Assembly (NCBI GenBank): GCA_033808805.1
Contig: JAPXMY010000002.1
Coordinates: 124,001-188,000 of the forward strand
Direction: 5' to 3'
DNA from: UBA1783 sp033808805
GTDB lineage: Bacteria; Bacillota_I; Bacilli_A; Erysipelotrichales; Erysipelotrichaceae
DNA: 64,000 nucleotides
In this document: one piece after another, positions 34,392 to 42,359 of the stretch
Layout of the letters: each line of letters opens with the position of its first letter
Numbering within the stretch: the stretch's first letter is position 1
Program-made: the position numbers and the translations under genes
Notes under the pieces: generated by a model
The model's database searches: none
What the model saw: only the letters and a program-made list of their open reading frames with translations
What the model was told of the DNA's origin: nothing

Positions 34392-34946
34392 ATGATACAG
34401 TTAAACACAGTTCATTTGGCAATGGAGTTTGCCTCTGAAGCACATAAAAAACAATATCGAAAAGGTACAGACAGACCTTACATTATTCATCCGATGGAAG
34501 CCCTACAACTGTTAACAGAAATGCAGGCATCTGAAGAACTTAAAGTAGCAGGTGTTTTACATGATACAGTTGAAGACACTGATATGACTATCGAAGATAT
34601 TGAAGAAAATTTTGGTGAATTAGTCGCAAGTTATGTTTCTTTTGTGACTGAAGATAAATCTAAAACATGGGTGGAAAGAAAAAGAAATGGGATAGAAAAA
34701 ACTAAAAATGCTCCTTTAGAATTAAAAATGTTGAAGCTGGCTGACAAATTATCCAATCTGAGATCAATTGCTCATGATTACAATAAAGAGAAAGATTTTG
34801 TCTGGAATAGATTTTCTAAATCAAAAATTGATCAGAAATGGTACTATCAGGGAATGTGTGAGGCATTAAAAGAATTAGAATTTAACAATTCTACAAACAA
34901 TCTTTATACAGAATTTACAACTTTGTGTTATAAAATATTTGAATAA
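34392..34946 (+). CDS. Small HD-domain (p)ppGpp hydrolase-like protein
   Basis: A 184-residue stand-alone HD hydrolase like the hydrolase half of RelA/SpoT and Mesh1. Metal-binding motif: YIIHPMEAL, GVLHDTVEDTD (HD pair) and KLADKLSNLRS. No synthetase or TGS/ACT domain. It would convert (p)ppGpp to GDP/GTP and pyrophosphate, or act on a related nucleotide. TTGGAGG precedes the ATG. It is followed by an unknown gene in the same direction. Confidence 0.85.
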   Translation: MIQLNTVHLAMEFASEAHKKQYRKGTDRPYIIHPMEALQLLTEMQASEELKVAGVLHDTVEDTDMTIEDIEENFGELVASYVSFVTEDKSKTWVERKRNGIEKTKNAPLELKMLKLADKLSNLRSIAHDYNKEKDFVWNRFSKSKIDQKWYYQGMCEALKELEFNNSTNNLYTEFTTLCYKIFE

Positions 34947-34960
34947 AAGGAGAAAAAAGG

Positions 34961-35626
34961 ATGGAGAACTTTAAAAAAATAGCCAAAGCTGCTATAAATG
35001 CAGCTGCCAAGATAACTGTTGCTGCCGCAGGAGTAACTGTAACCTCAATTGAAAAAGTGATAGAAATTGTTCAGGAAACAAAACAGAAAAATAGAATGGA
35101 GCTATTTGTTGCTCCGGAAGGTTATAGAAGATTTGTTATTAATAAAACTACTAATCCTAAATTTGATATTTATGAAATCTATAACAGTCAGGAAAGGATT
35201 GAGTATCAGATAGATGGAAAACTGACTTCTAAAAACTGTGCTCTTAATTTTGTTTCTGACAAGCAGGTAGTTGCTGATGTCTATGAAAATAAGTCAAAAA
35301 GAAAAAAAGGTTTATTCAATGATTCGGTTGTTTATGAATTTGTATTAGAAGTCAATGATAATCATTATGGTTTTATAAATATTGGCTTTGAAGAAGGAAG
35401 GCTTAATTTTTATCTTGACACCAATAAATGGAAGGCGAATATTGGAATTGGTGATCGCAAAATTGAAATAGTGGACGATTTAGAACAGGCAGTCTGTTTA
35501 ATTGATTTAAAACCAAGAGTTAAAGATACGATAACAGTTGATGTTAAAGAAAATCATAATCAGCTTTTAGCATTAATGTACAGTTTTGTTATTATGGCGG
35601 TTAAAAAGTATTTAGAAAAAAGTTAA
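34961..35626 (+). CDS. Hypothetical protein, possible LURP-one/Tubby-like fold
   Basis: A 221-residue protein. An Ala-rich N-terminal helix (residues 5-35) could be amphipathic or membrane-associated. From about 45 on there is an alternating beta-strand pattern (FDIYEIYNSQERIEYQIDGK, VYEFVLEVNDNHYG), reminiscent of LURP-one-like barrels. That assignment is a guess. It lies 14 bases after the ppGpp-hydrolase-like gene with AAAGGAG and is probably co-transcribed. Confidence 0.6.
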   Translation: MENFKKIAKAAINAAAKITVAAAGVTVTSIEKVIEIVQETKQKNRMELFVAPEGYRRFVINKTTNPKFDIYEIYNSQERIEYQIDGKLTSKNCALNFVSDKQVVADVYENKSKRKKGLFNDSVVYEFVLEVNDNHYGFINIGFEEGRLNFYLDTNKWKANIGIGDRKIEIVDDLEQAVCLIDLKPRVKDTITVDVKENHNQLLALMYSFVIMAVKKYLEKS

Positions 35627-35655
35627 TTGGTAAAATATAAAATAATAGAAAAATT

Positions 35656-35683
35656 AAAAAAAGGATGACGACATCCTTTTTGT
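35656..35683. terminator. Bidirectional terminator between gene 34961 and trpS
   Basis: AAAAAGGATG (35658-35667) pairs with CATCCTTTTT (35672-35681), with A and T tracts on either side. Confidence 0.85.
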
Positions 35684-36670
35684 TTAGAAAATATCAACAC
35701 CCATTTTTCTTTGGACTTTTTTAAGTTTTTTATAAGAAATCCTGCCGGCTCTTTCGGCACCTTCTTTTAAAGTTTTTTCAATCAGGTCTGATTGAACAAT
35801 TTCATCGTATCTATTTTGAATTGTTTCAATTTCTTTACAGACTATATCAGCAACTTCCTTTTTTAGTTCTCCATATCCCTTATCCTGATATCTTGAAACA
35901 ATTGAATCAATTGATTCTCCAGACAAACTTGACATGATTTCTAGAAGGTTAGATATACCAGGCTGGTTTTCTTTGTCATAGTTAACATTGGCAAAGTTAT
36001 CGGTAACAGCACTCATGATTTTCTTTCTGGCAACTTTTAGGTCATCCAACAAATAGATGCAACCCTTATCCGATTCATCTGATTTACTCATCTTCTTTAA
36101 AGGATCTGATAGCGACATTATTCTGGCCCCAACTTTTGGAGACAATGGTTCTGGAACAACAAAGGTTTCACAGTAGCGATTGTTGAATCTTTGAGCTAAA
36201 TCTCTAGCCAGTTCCACATGCTGTTTTTGATCATCTCCTACTGGAACATAATCAGCATCATACAATAGAATGTCAGCTGCCATCAGTGAAGGGTAGGTAA
36301 ATAAACCGGCTGTAATACCTTCATCACTTTTTTGACTTTTTTCTTTAAACTGTGTCATTCTGCTTAATTCACCCATGTAACTCTGACAAGTTAACAGCCA
36401 ACCGAGTTGAGAGTGAGCAAAAACATCTGATTGTAGGAAAATAGTACATTTTTCAGGATCTAAACCACAAGCCAGATATAAGGCAATAGCATCCTTTAAG
36501 TTTTTTCTTAAAGTTTTAGGTTCCTGATAAAATGTTACACAGTGCAGATTCGCAATAAAAACATATAAATCATAGTCATCCTGGTACTTTACAAAGTTTC
36601 TTAGTGCGCCAATATAGTTGCCTAAATGTAACTGTCCGGTTGGTTTGATTCCGCTTAACATTCTTTTCAT
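35684..36670 (-). CDS. trpS: Tryptophanyl-tRNA synthetase
   Basis: A 328-residue class I synthetase. The HIGH-type motif is TGQLHLGNY and the KMSKS loop is LKKMSKSDES. It charges tRNA-Trp. The start is ATG 36670 (MKRMLSGIKPTG), after AGGAGG. The frame stays open further upstream to 36754, but that part lies in the T-box leader and has no start signal. Confidence 0.95.
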   Translation of the reverse strand: MKRMLSGIKPTGQLHLGNYIGALRNFVKYQDDYDLYVFIANLHCVTFYQEPKTLRKNLKDAIALYLACGLDPEKCTIFLQSDVFAHSQLGWLLTCQSYMGELSRMTQFKEKSQKSDEGITAGLFTYPSLMAADILLYDADYVPVGDDQKQHVELARDLAQRFNNRYCETFVVPEPLSPKVGARIMSLSDPLKKMSKSDESDKGCIYLLDDLKVARKKIMSAVTDNFANVNYDKENQPGISNLLEIMSSLSGESIDSIVSRYQDKGYGELKKEVADIVCKEIETIQNRYDEIVQSDLIEKTLKEGAERAGRISYKKLKKVQRKMGVDIF

Positions 36671-36689
36671 ATATATAATCCTCCTAAAA

Positions 36690-36882
36690 ATAAAAAAACA
36701 CCAATTTTGGGACCCATTACGGGTGGTGCCACCCAAATTGTCTGTTAAGACCACTTATAAGCTATATGGTTGCTACCCATTAGACTCCCACTTCCCAATT
36801 GATTAATTACTTAATATGGTCTTGCACTATCACCAATCGCTGAAATTAGAGGTAATTAACTATTAAAGTATTCACAATCTAA
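36690..36882 (-). ncRNA. T-box riboswitch (tryptophan) of trpS
   Basis: On the minus strand the T-box core is GGGTGGCACCACCCG (about 36729-36715). TTGGG and CCCAA close the antiterminator, and a T run follows just before the trpS ribosome site. The likely specifier is TGG at 36753-36751 in AAGTGGTC, on the 3' side of stem I. The specifier choice is by position and less certain than the T-box itself. Uncharged tRNA-Trp would permit transcription of trpS. Confidence 0.85.
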
Positions 36883-36886
36883 AACT

Positions 36887-36914
36887 ATTTTACATTGTGT
36901 TTTAAAAAAGTCAA
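36887..36914 (-). promoter_or_regulatory. trpS promoter
   Basis: On the minus strand TTGACT (36914-36909) and TAAAAT (36892-36887) are 16 bases apart, upstream of the T-box leader. Confidence 0.75.
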
Positions 36915-36933
36915 TATGGTAAAAAGTTTGCTA

Positions 36934-36962
36934 TTGAAATTAAGCTGTCTTTTTGTTAATAT
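36934..36962 (+). promoter_or_regulatory. tRNA-Arg promoter
   Basis: TTGAAA (36934-36939) and TAATAT (36957-36962) are 17 bases apart. The tRNA starts 20 bases further on. Confidence 0.65.
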
Positions 36963-36981
36963 AATTTAGCGAGAGCACAAT

Positions 36982-37058
<77 letters not shown>

Positions 37059-37069
37059 TTATAAGACTA

Positions 37070-37095
37070 TACCCTTATATAAGGGTTTTTATTTT
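37070..37095 (+). terminator. Terminator of tRNA-Arg
   Basis: The perfect palindrome ACCCTTATATAAGGGT (37071-37086) is followed by TTTTATTTT. Confidence 0.85.
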
Positions 37096-37114
37096 CAATC
37101 AATAGAATGATATA

Positions 37115-37123
37115 TGATATAAT
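37115..37123 (+). promoter_or_regulatory. mnmA promoter (extended -10)
   Basis: TGATATAAT (37115-37123) is an extended -10 element just upstream of mnmA. Confidence 0.6.
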
Positions 37124-37141
37124 TAGACAGAGGAAAAGCAT

Positions 37142-38284
37142 ATGAAGAAAGTATTGGTAGGATTATCAGGAGGAGTCGATAGTGCAGTCTGTGCCTATCT
37201 GCTGTTAAAACAGGGTTATGATGTAACCGCGGCTTTTATGCGTAATTGGGACTCAGCTGTCAATAATGATATTTTAGGTAATCCAACAATCAAAGATGAT
37301 ATCTGTCCTCAAGAAAAAGACTATCAGGATGCTCTGGCGGTGGCTGACAGTTTAGGTATTGAACTGTTAAGAGTTGATTTTGTTAAAGAGTATTGGGATG
37401 ATGTTTTTACTAATTTTATATCAGAACATCAAAAAGGAAGAACACCAAATCCAGATATTCTATGCAATAAATATATAAAATTTGATGCTTTCTTTGATTT
37501 TGCCAGAAGCAAGGGATTTGAGATGGTGGCTACGGGTCATTATGCCAGAATTGTTAAAAATGAAGAAGGTTTTCTGATGTTAAAAGGTTTGGATAAAAAT
37601 AAAGATCAGAGTTACTTTTTAGCTCAGATAGATAGAAATGTATTAAAAAACACCTTGTTTCCTTTAGGAGAGCTTGATAAAAGTGAAGTAAGAGAAATAG
37701 CGCAAGAAATGAATATTCCAGTGGCAGATAAAAAAGATTCAACTGGCATCTGTTTTATCGGAGAAAGAAACTTTAAAGAGTTTCTACATAATTATCTGCC
37801 TTCAAAAGAAGGAAATATTATTGATGTTTTAACTAAAGAAGTGGTAGGAAAACACATGGGTGTCATGTATTATACTATTGGACAAAGAAAAGGTTTGGGT
37901 ATTGGTGGAGATAGAGGTCGCTGGTTTGTTATTGGAAAAAATGTTGAAAACAATGAACTTTATGTAGCCTCTCAAAATGAGGATATCTGGCTTTATTCAG
38001 ACAGCTGTCTAGTCAGCGGCTTTAATAGACTGGCTGATTTTGCAATGCCAAAACAGTGCAGTGCAAAATTCAGATACAGACAAAGTGACAATCCAGTAAC
38101 AATTGAACAATATAGTGAGGATTTACTCTTAGTTAAATATCCTCAAAAGATTAAGGCAGTTACTCCAGGACAGCAGGCAGTTTTCTATGATAAAGATATC
38201 TGTCTGGGTGGAGGAGTAATAGAAAAGACTTTTATTGGTGCTATTGAACATAGCGAACATATTTTCAAACATATTCATGAGTAA
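37142..38284 (+). CDS. mnmA: tRNA-specific 2-thiouridylase MnmA
   Basis: A 380-residue ATP-pyrophosphatase that makes 2-thiouridine at the wobble position of Lys, Glu and Gln tRNAs. The PP-loop is GLSGGVDSAV. Catalytic cysteines lie in NPDILCNKYIKF and DSTGICFIGERNF. GHYARI is typical. A SerGlu-type sulfur donor (cysteine desulfurase) is not in the window. The stop codon overlaps the start region of recD2. Confidence 0.96.
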   Translation: MKKVLVGLSGGVDSAVCAYLLLKQGYDVTAAFMRNWDSAVNNDILGNPTIKDDICPQEKDYQDALAVADSLGIELLRVDFVKEYWDDVFTNFISEHQKGRTPNPDILCNKYIKFDAFFDFARSKGFEMVATGHYARIVKNEEGFLMLKGLDKNKDQSYFLAQIDRNVLKNTLFPLGELDKSEVREIAQEMNIPVADKKDSTGICFIGERNFKEFLHNYLPSKEGNIIDVLTKEVVGKHMGVMYYTIGQRKGLGIGGDRGRWFVIGKNVENNELYVASQNEDIWLYSDSCLVSGFNRLADFAMPKQCSAKFRYRQSDNPVTIEQYSEDLLLVKYPQKIKAVTPGQQAVFYDKDICLGGGVIEKTFIGAIEHSEHIFKHIHE

Positions 38285-40472
38285 AATGGAAGAAAAAGGA
38301 AGATTTATAAAAGAGATATATCGCAATCAACATAATGGCTACACAGTAGCTGTTTTTGAACTGGAAGAGTCAAAAGTTCAGGAAGAGATAACTGTTGTTG
38401 GCTATCTGGGCGAGATTGATAAAAATGCCAGATATAGTTTAAAGGGAGATTACGTTGAAAATCCAAAGTATGGGATTCAGTTTAAAATAGAAAGTTATAA
38501 AAAGTTAATGGCCGATAATAAAGAGGGGCTGATCAAGTACTTTTCAGGAGTTCAATTTAAGGGAATTGGACCAGTATTTGCGGAAAGATTAATCAGCAGC
38601 CTAGGTTTGGATGCTATTGAAAAAATAAAAAATGATAATGATATTCTAGATGAAGTACCATCAATGACCAATAGAAGAAAACAAGCTATTCTTGAAGGCT
38701 TAAAACAGGAGACTGATGAAGCAGTGATCTTTTTAACCAGTCATCACATAAGCCTGAAAAATGTCTTTAAATTAAAACATAAATATGAAAATAACCTATT
38801 AGAAATAATGAAGAGTAATCCATATAGAGTAATAAGAGAAGTTGATGGAATAGGTTTTGCGACAATTGATAAGTTCGCTTTGGATATTGGCTTTGAAAAA
38901 GATGATATTGAACGTTTGACAGCCTATGGTGCAAGTCTTTTGATGTCTTTATGTATGAAAAATGGCGATACCTATCTGGAATTAAGTGAATTTGTAAAAC
39001 ATTTAGATAAAAATATTGGTCAGTTTTTGAATGATGTGCATGAGGTTGTTGAAAGATTGATAATGTATCGTTTAGCTCATGTTGAAGAAGATAGAATCTA
39101 TCACATATCTCAGTATGATGCTGAGGTATATATTGCCAGATATCTGGCACTTTTTCCTCAAAAGCGTTTATTAGAAATTGATGGTTTTTCTGCTCAAAAA
39201 GCTATCAATACAGTGCAACAGAATCTGTTTATTACCTATGATCAGGTGCAGCTTCAGGCAATTATGTCTTTTTTTGAAAATGACATTCTAATAGTGACCG
39301 GTGGTCCTGGTACAGGTAAAACCACAATTGTCAAAGCCATGATTAAAACAAGTGAACTGTTATATCCTGGTTACAATATAAATCTAGTTGCTCCAACGGG
39401 AAGGGCTGCTAAAAGATTGACTGAACTTACTGGTTGTGAGGCCAAAACTATTCACTCTCTTCTTTTATGGGATAAAGAAACTGGTAGATTTGCCAAGGAT
39501 GAAAATGATCCTTTAAATGTCGATATCTTGATTATTGATGAGTTTTCCATGGTTGATCAGTATCTTTTCTACAATCTACTAAAGGCTTGTGGAAGTCTTA
39601 AAAAACTGATAATCATTGGGGATGCAGATCAGCTACCTTCAGTCGCAATGGGAAGTGTGTTAAAGGATTTGATTGAATCTGAACTTTTTGAAGTAATTAA
39701 GCTGGATAAGATTTACCGTCAAAAAGAGGGCAGTGATATCATCTATTTAGCTAAAGACATTAAAAATGAAGAAGTTAGTACAATTCCAACTAATAATGAA
39801 ATCAGATTTTTTGAATGCGAAAGAACAGATGTTAAAGATCTGACTTTACAGATTGTTGAGCATGCTTTAAACAGGTATGAAACTTTGGAAGAAGGATTTA
39901 TGAATGTTCAGGTACTGGCCCCAAAACACAAGGGTGTTAATGGAATTGAAAATTTAAATGTTGCCTTGCAGAAGAAGTTCAATCCCTATGCAAAAAATAA
40001 GAGACAGCTTCAGGTTGGCTATAGAACCTTCAGATTAGGTGATAAAGTTCTGCAGCTTAAAAATCAGCCAGACGATGATGTTTACAATGGGGATATTGGA
40101 ATTATTATTGAGATTATTTTTGCCAGTGAGGATCACAATAATCAAAATCGCATTATTGCTGATTTTGAGGGAAGAATAGTTGAATACACCTATGATACTT
40201 TTTCCAATTTAGCCCATGCCTATTGTATGTCGGTACATAAATCACAGGGAAGTGAGTATCCGATTATCATTCTTCCGATGTCGATGGAATATAGTATCAT
40301 GCTGCAGAAACGACTTATCTATACAGCTGTAACCAGAGCTTATAAAAGTCTGATTTTTGTCGGTCAGAAAGAGGCCTTCTTTAAAGGTATTGTTGGCAAG
40401 GAAATGAGTTTAAGAAAAACAACCTTGAAACAGAGACTCATAGATGAGGTTAGTTTTTATGAACAAATCTAA
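38277..40472 (+). CDS. recD2: ATP-dependent DNA helicase RecD2
   Basis: A 731-residue SF1B helicase without RecB/RecC partners, the RecD2/YrrC type. An N-terminal OB-like domain and helix-hairpin-helix region (residues about 80-200) precede the core: GGPGTGKTTI (Walker A), LIIDEFSMVD (Walker B), GDADQLPS, IYRQ and the C-terminal AYCMSVHKSQGSEYP. It unwinds 5' to 3' in DNA repair and replication-fork maintenance. ATG 38277 overlaps the mnmA stop; ATG 38286 is an alternative. No clear ribosome site is seen, which fits translational coupling. Confidence 0.93.
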   Translation: MSKMEEKGRFIKEIYRNQHNGYTVAVFELEESKVQEEITVVGYLGEIDKNARYSLKGDYVENPKYGIQFKIESYKKLMADNKEGLIKYFSGVQFKGIGPVFAERLISSLGLDAIEKIKNDNDILDEVPSMTNRRKQAILEGLKQETDEAVIFLTSHHISLKNVFKLKHKYENNLLEIMKSNPYRVIREVDGIGFATIDKFALDIGFEKDDIERLTAYGASLLMSLCMKNGDTYLELSEFVKHLDKNIGQFLNDVHEVVERLIMYRLAHVEEDRIYHISQYDAEVYIARYLALFPQKRLLEIDGFSAQKAINTVQQNLFITYDQVQLQAIMSFFENDILIVTGGPGTGKTTIVKAMIKTSELLYPGYNINLVAPTGRAAKRLTELTGCEAKTIHSLLLWDKETGRFAKDENDPLNVDILIIDEFSMVDQYLFYNLLKACGSLKKLIIIGDADQLPSVAMGSVLKDLIESELFEVIKLDKIYRQKEGSDIIYLAKDIKNEEVSTIPTNNEIRFFECERTDVKDLTLQIVEHALNRYETLEEGFMNVQVLAPKHKGVNGIENLNVALQKKFNPYAKNKRQLQVGYRTFRLGDKVLQLKNQPDDDVYNGDIGIIIEIIFASEDHNNQNRIIADFEGRIVEYTYDTFSNLAHAYCMSVHKSQGSEYPIIILPMSMEYSIMLQKRLIYTAVTRAYKSLIFVGQKEAFFKGIVGKEMSLRKTTLKQRLIDEVSFYEQI

Positions 40473-40995
40473 ACAAAGACAACTAATAAAAAAAAGATTA
40501 AAGACACTGTCAATTCTTGAGAAAGCTGTTTTTTCGGACATTATTGCCCAAAAGCTTTTTGATCTGATTGAGGTTTATAATCCGGAAACAGTAATGTCAT
40601 ATATGGCATTAGAAGATGAAGTTAATTTAGAAAGATTACACTATCTGCTTAATAGAAAAGGAATAAAACTCTGCTTTCCGGTAGTAGAGCAAAAAGTAAT
40701 CAATGCCCATATGTCACATAGATTTGTCAGGGGAAGCTTTAATATTCTAGAACCAAAAGATGGAGTTTTGATAAAAAAAGAAGACATTGATATAATCGTT
40801 GTCCCTTGTGTTGGTTTTGATAAAAATGCCAACAGACTTGGTCATGGTCAAGGCTATTATGATAAGTCTCTACAGGATTATCAGGGAAGAAAGTTTTCCG
40901 TTGCTTTTGAAGTCCAAAAGCTGGATAAGATTGATGTTGATGAAAATGATATAAAAATGAATCGTATTATTACTGAAAAAGGGGTATATTTATAA
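40459..40995 (+). CDS. 5-formyltetrahydrofolate cyclo-ligase
   Basis: A 178-residue enzyme that converts 5-formyl-THF to 5,10-methenyl-THF using ATP. Family motifs: YMALEDEVNLE in the middle, VPCVGFDKNANRLGHGQGYYD with the Gly-rich substrate loop. The start at ATG 40459 has GATGAGG upstream inside the recD2 end. The frame opens at 40444, but that ATG lies within the ribosome site. It may be co-transcribed with recD2. Confidence 0.9.
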   Translation: MNKSKQRQLIKKRLKTLSILEKAVFSDIIAQKLFDLIEVYNPETVMSYMALEDEVNLERLHYLLNRKGIKLCFPVVEQKVINAHMSHRFVRGSFNILEPKDGVLIKKEDIDIIVVPCVGFDKNANRLGHGQGYYDKSLQDYQGRKFSVAFEVQKLDKIDVDENDIKMNRIITEKGVYL

Positions 40996-41012
40996 GACTA
41001 TACCCCTTATAT
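40979..41012. terminator. Bidirectional terminator over the 5-FCL stop
   Basis: GGGGTATA (40981-40988) pairs with TATACCCC (40999-41006). It overlaps the stop codons of both convergent genes, with a U-rich tail in each direction. Confidence 0.75.
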
Positions 41013-41550
41013 TATTTATGTTTTCACCAATAATCTTCATCCCGTTTTTTTCATAGAAATAATTGGCTCTTTCATTCTTTTTGGAAACTGATAGCATTAC
41101 TCCCTTACATCCGCTACTTTTTAGATGAGTAAATAGGTGTTTTAGCAGCATCGTTCCAATGCCTCGATGCTGGAAGCCTGGTTTAACATCCATATGAAGA
41201 TGAGCTTCATATGAATTGATAAAGGGAGCGTATGTATTTACCTCATCTTTAACCTTCTGCTCAAAGTCTTCTCTGATGGCTTTAGCCTGGGGAATATAAT
41301 AGGTCAGCATGTGATGCTGAAATCTATTAAAATCAACTTCCGCAATGATATAGCCGACAATTTCATTGTTTTCCAGATTTATAGCTACAAAACAGTTTTC
41401 TTTGGAAAATTCGGTGTAATAGTCAATATAAAGGTGCTTTGAAAGAACCTTTTCTTCATAAGGTTTGTTGGGATTGCTCGATACAGAGACATTGATTGCT
41501 CGTATATCATTTAAATATTTGTCTTCAAAAGCGATAATCTCTATTTTCAT
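40990..41550 (-). CDS. GNAT family acetyltransferase
   Basis: A 186-residue N-acetyltransferase. The acetyl-CoA loop is VKPGFQHRGIGTMLLKHL, then GCKGVMLSVSKKNERANYFYEKNGM closes the fold. The substrate is unknown. The gene overlaps the convergent cyclo-ligase gene by six bases and is alone on the minus strand. Confidence 0.85.
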   Translation of the reverse strand: MKIEIIAFEDKYLNDIRAINVSVSSNPNKPYEEKVLSKHLYIDYYTEFSKENCFVAINLENNEIVGYIIAEVDFNRFQHHMLTYYIPQAKAIREDFEQKVKDEVNTYAPFINSYEAHLHMDVKPGFQHRGIGTMLLKHLFTHLKSSGCKGVMLSVSKKNERANYFYEKNGMKIIGENINNIRGIVL

Positions 41551-41639
41551 ACATACATTATAACAAAATTGTTGATAAATATTTCTTGTATTAGAATATG
41601 TTTTTTCCTATTATTCTCGTCTTATAAGCGTCTTAACCA

Positions 41640-41906
41640 TTAAATAATACCACCACCACCTCTGTTACCACCAAATTTACAACCATGAGTGTGGTCTTTA
41701 CCATAATACCAGCGACCATAGCGATAACCATAGTGACTTGGACAATTGGCGCAATCCCCATTACATACACCGCGGTGATGTTTTTGATTACCTGCTGAAA
41801 AGTCATCTAGAAAATCAAAAAAATCTACTTTTCTTGGCTTTTTAGAAAATGACTCGGACTCTTCATTATCATTATTAAAAAAATCATCAAAATTATACTT
41901 ATCCAC
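41640..41906 (-). CDS. Cys/His/Gly-rich small protein
   Basis: About 88 residues. An acidic N-terminal half with Phe (NFDDFFNNDNEESESF) is followed by a Cys/His-rich part: GVCNGDCANCP, then YGYRYGRWYYG, HTHGC and a Gly-rich tail GGNRGGGG. Four Cys and several His could bind a metal. The start is probably GTG 41906, eight bases after AAGGAG; the frame opens nine bases earlier inside that site. No known family is recognised with confidence. Confidence 0.65.
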   Translation of the reverse strand: MDKYNFDDFFNNDNEESESFSKKPRKVDFFDFLDDFSAGNQKHHRGVCNGDCANCPSHYGYRYGRWYYGKDHTHGCKFGGNRGGGGII

Positions 41907-42088
41907 TATCATCACTCCTTGTCAATTTTTTTATAAAATTTAATTTATTACAGCGTACCATTATTTAATATTCCTTTTTTAAATTATAGCACTATAAATG
42001 TTAATAGAGAAAAAGTGTTTAGTAGATGAATAACTTAAAGACTATTAATCTACAGAATATTTCTTAATCGCAAAATATTTCTTGCTTG

Positions 42089-42118
42089 TTTACTTTACCT
42101 AACTGTTTATGTTATAAT
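42089..42118 (+). promoter_or_regulatory. alaS promoter
   Basis: TTTACT (42089-42094) and a consensus TATAAT (42113-42118) are 18 bases apart, just upstream of the T-box leader. Confidence 0.6.
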
Positions 42119-42124
42119 TCTTGC

Positions 42125-42340
42125 GGAAAACGATAGAGATGTACTAGTACGTTATGTAGGTTTAAAAGAGAGATACTGTCTGGTGTAAAGTATTAACTGA
42201 AATAGCTGAAGCTCACATTTCTGTGCAATGCAAACATTGACGTAACTCAGGCGTTAACTAGATATTGAGGTGCATGTTATAAACATGAATCAGGATGGTA
42301 CCGCGTTAACTCGTTCCTGTAATTGGTGACGAGTTTTTAT
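42125..42340 (+). ncRNA. T-box riboswitch (alanine) of alaS
   Basis: The T-box core is GATGGTACCGCG (42294-42305). The antiterminator pairs CAGGA (42291-42295) with TCCTG (42315-42319). The terminator pairs AACTCGT (42308-42314) with ACGAGTT (42329-42335), followed by T's. The alanine specifier is GCT at 42211-42213 in GAAGCTCAC. The stretch 41916-42360 between genes is otherwise AT-rich and holds only the promoter. Confidence 0.9.
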
Positions 42341-42359
42341 TTAGATTGGAGGAAAGTTT

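Noticed and set aside
36671..36754. N-terminal extension of trpS
   Set aside because: The frame is open, but it covers the T-box antiterminator and terminator, and the AGGAGG lies before ATG 36670.
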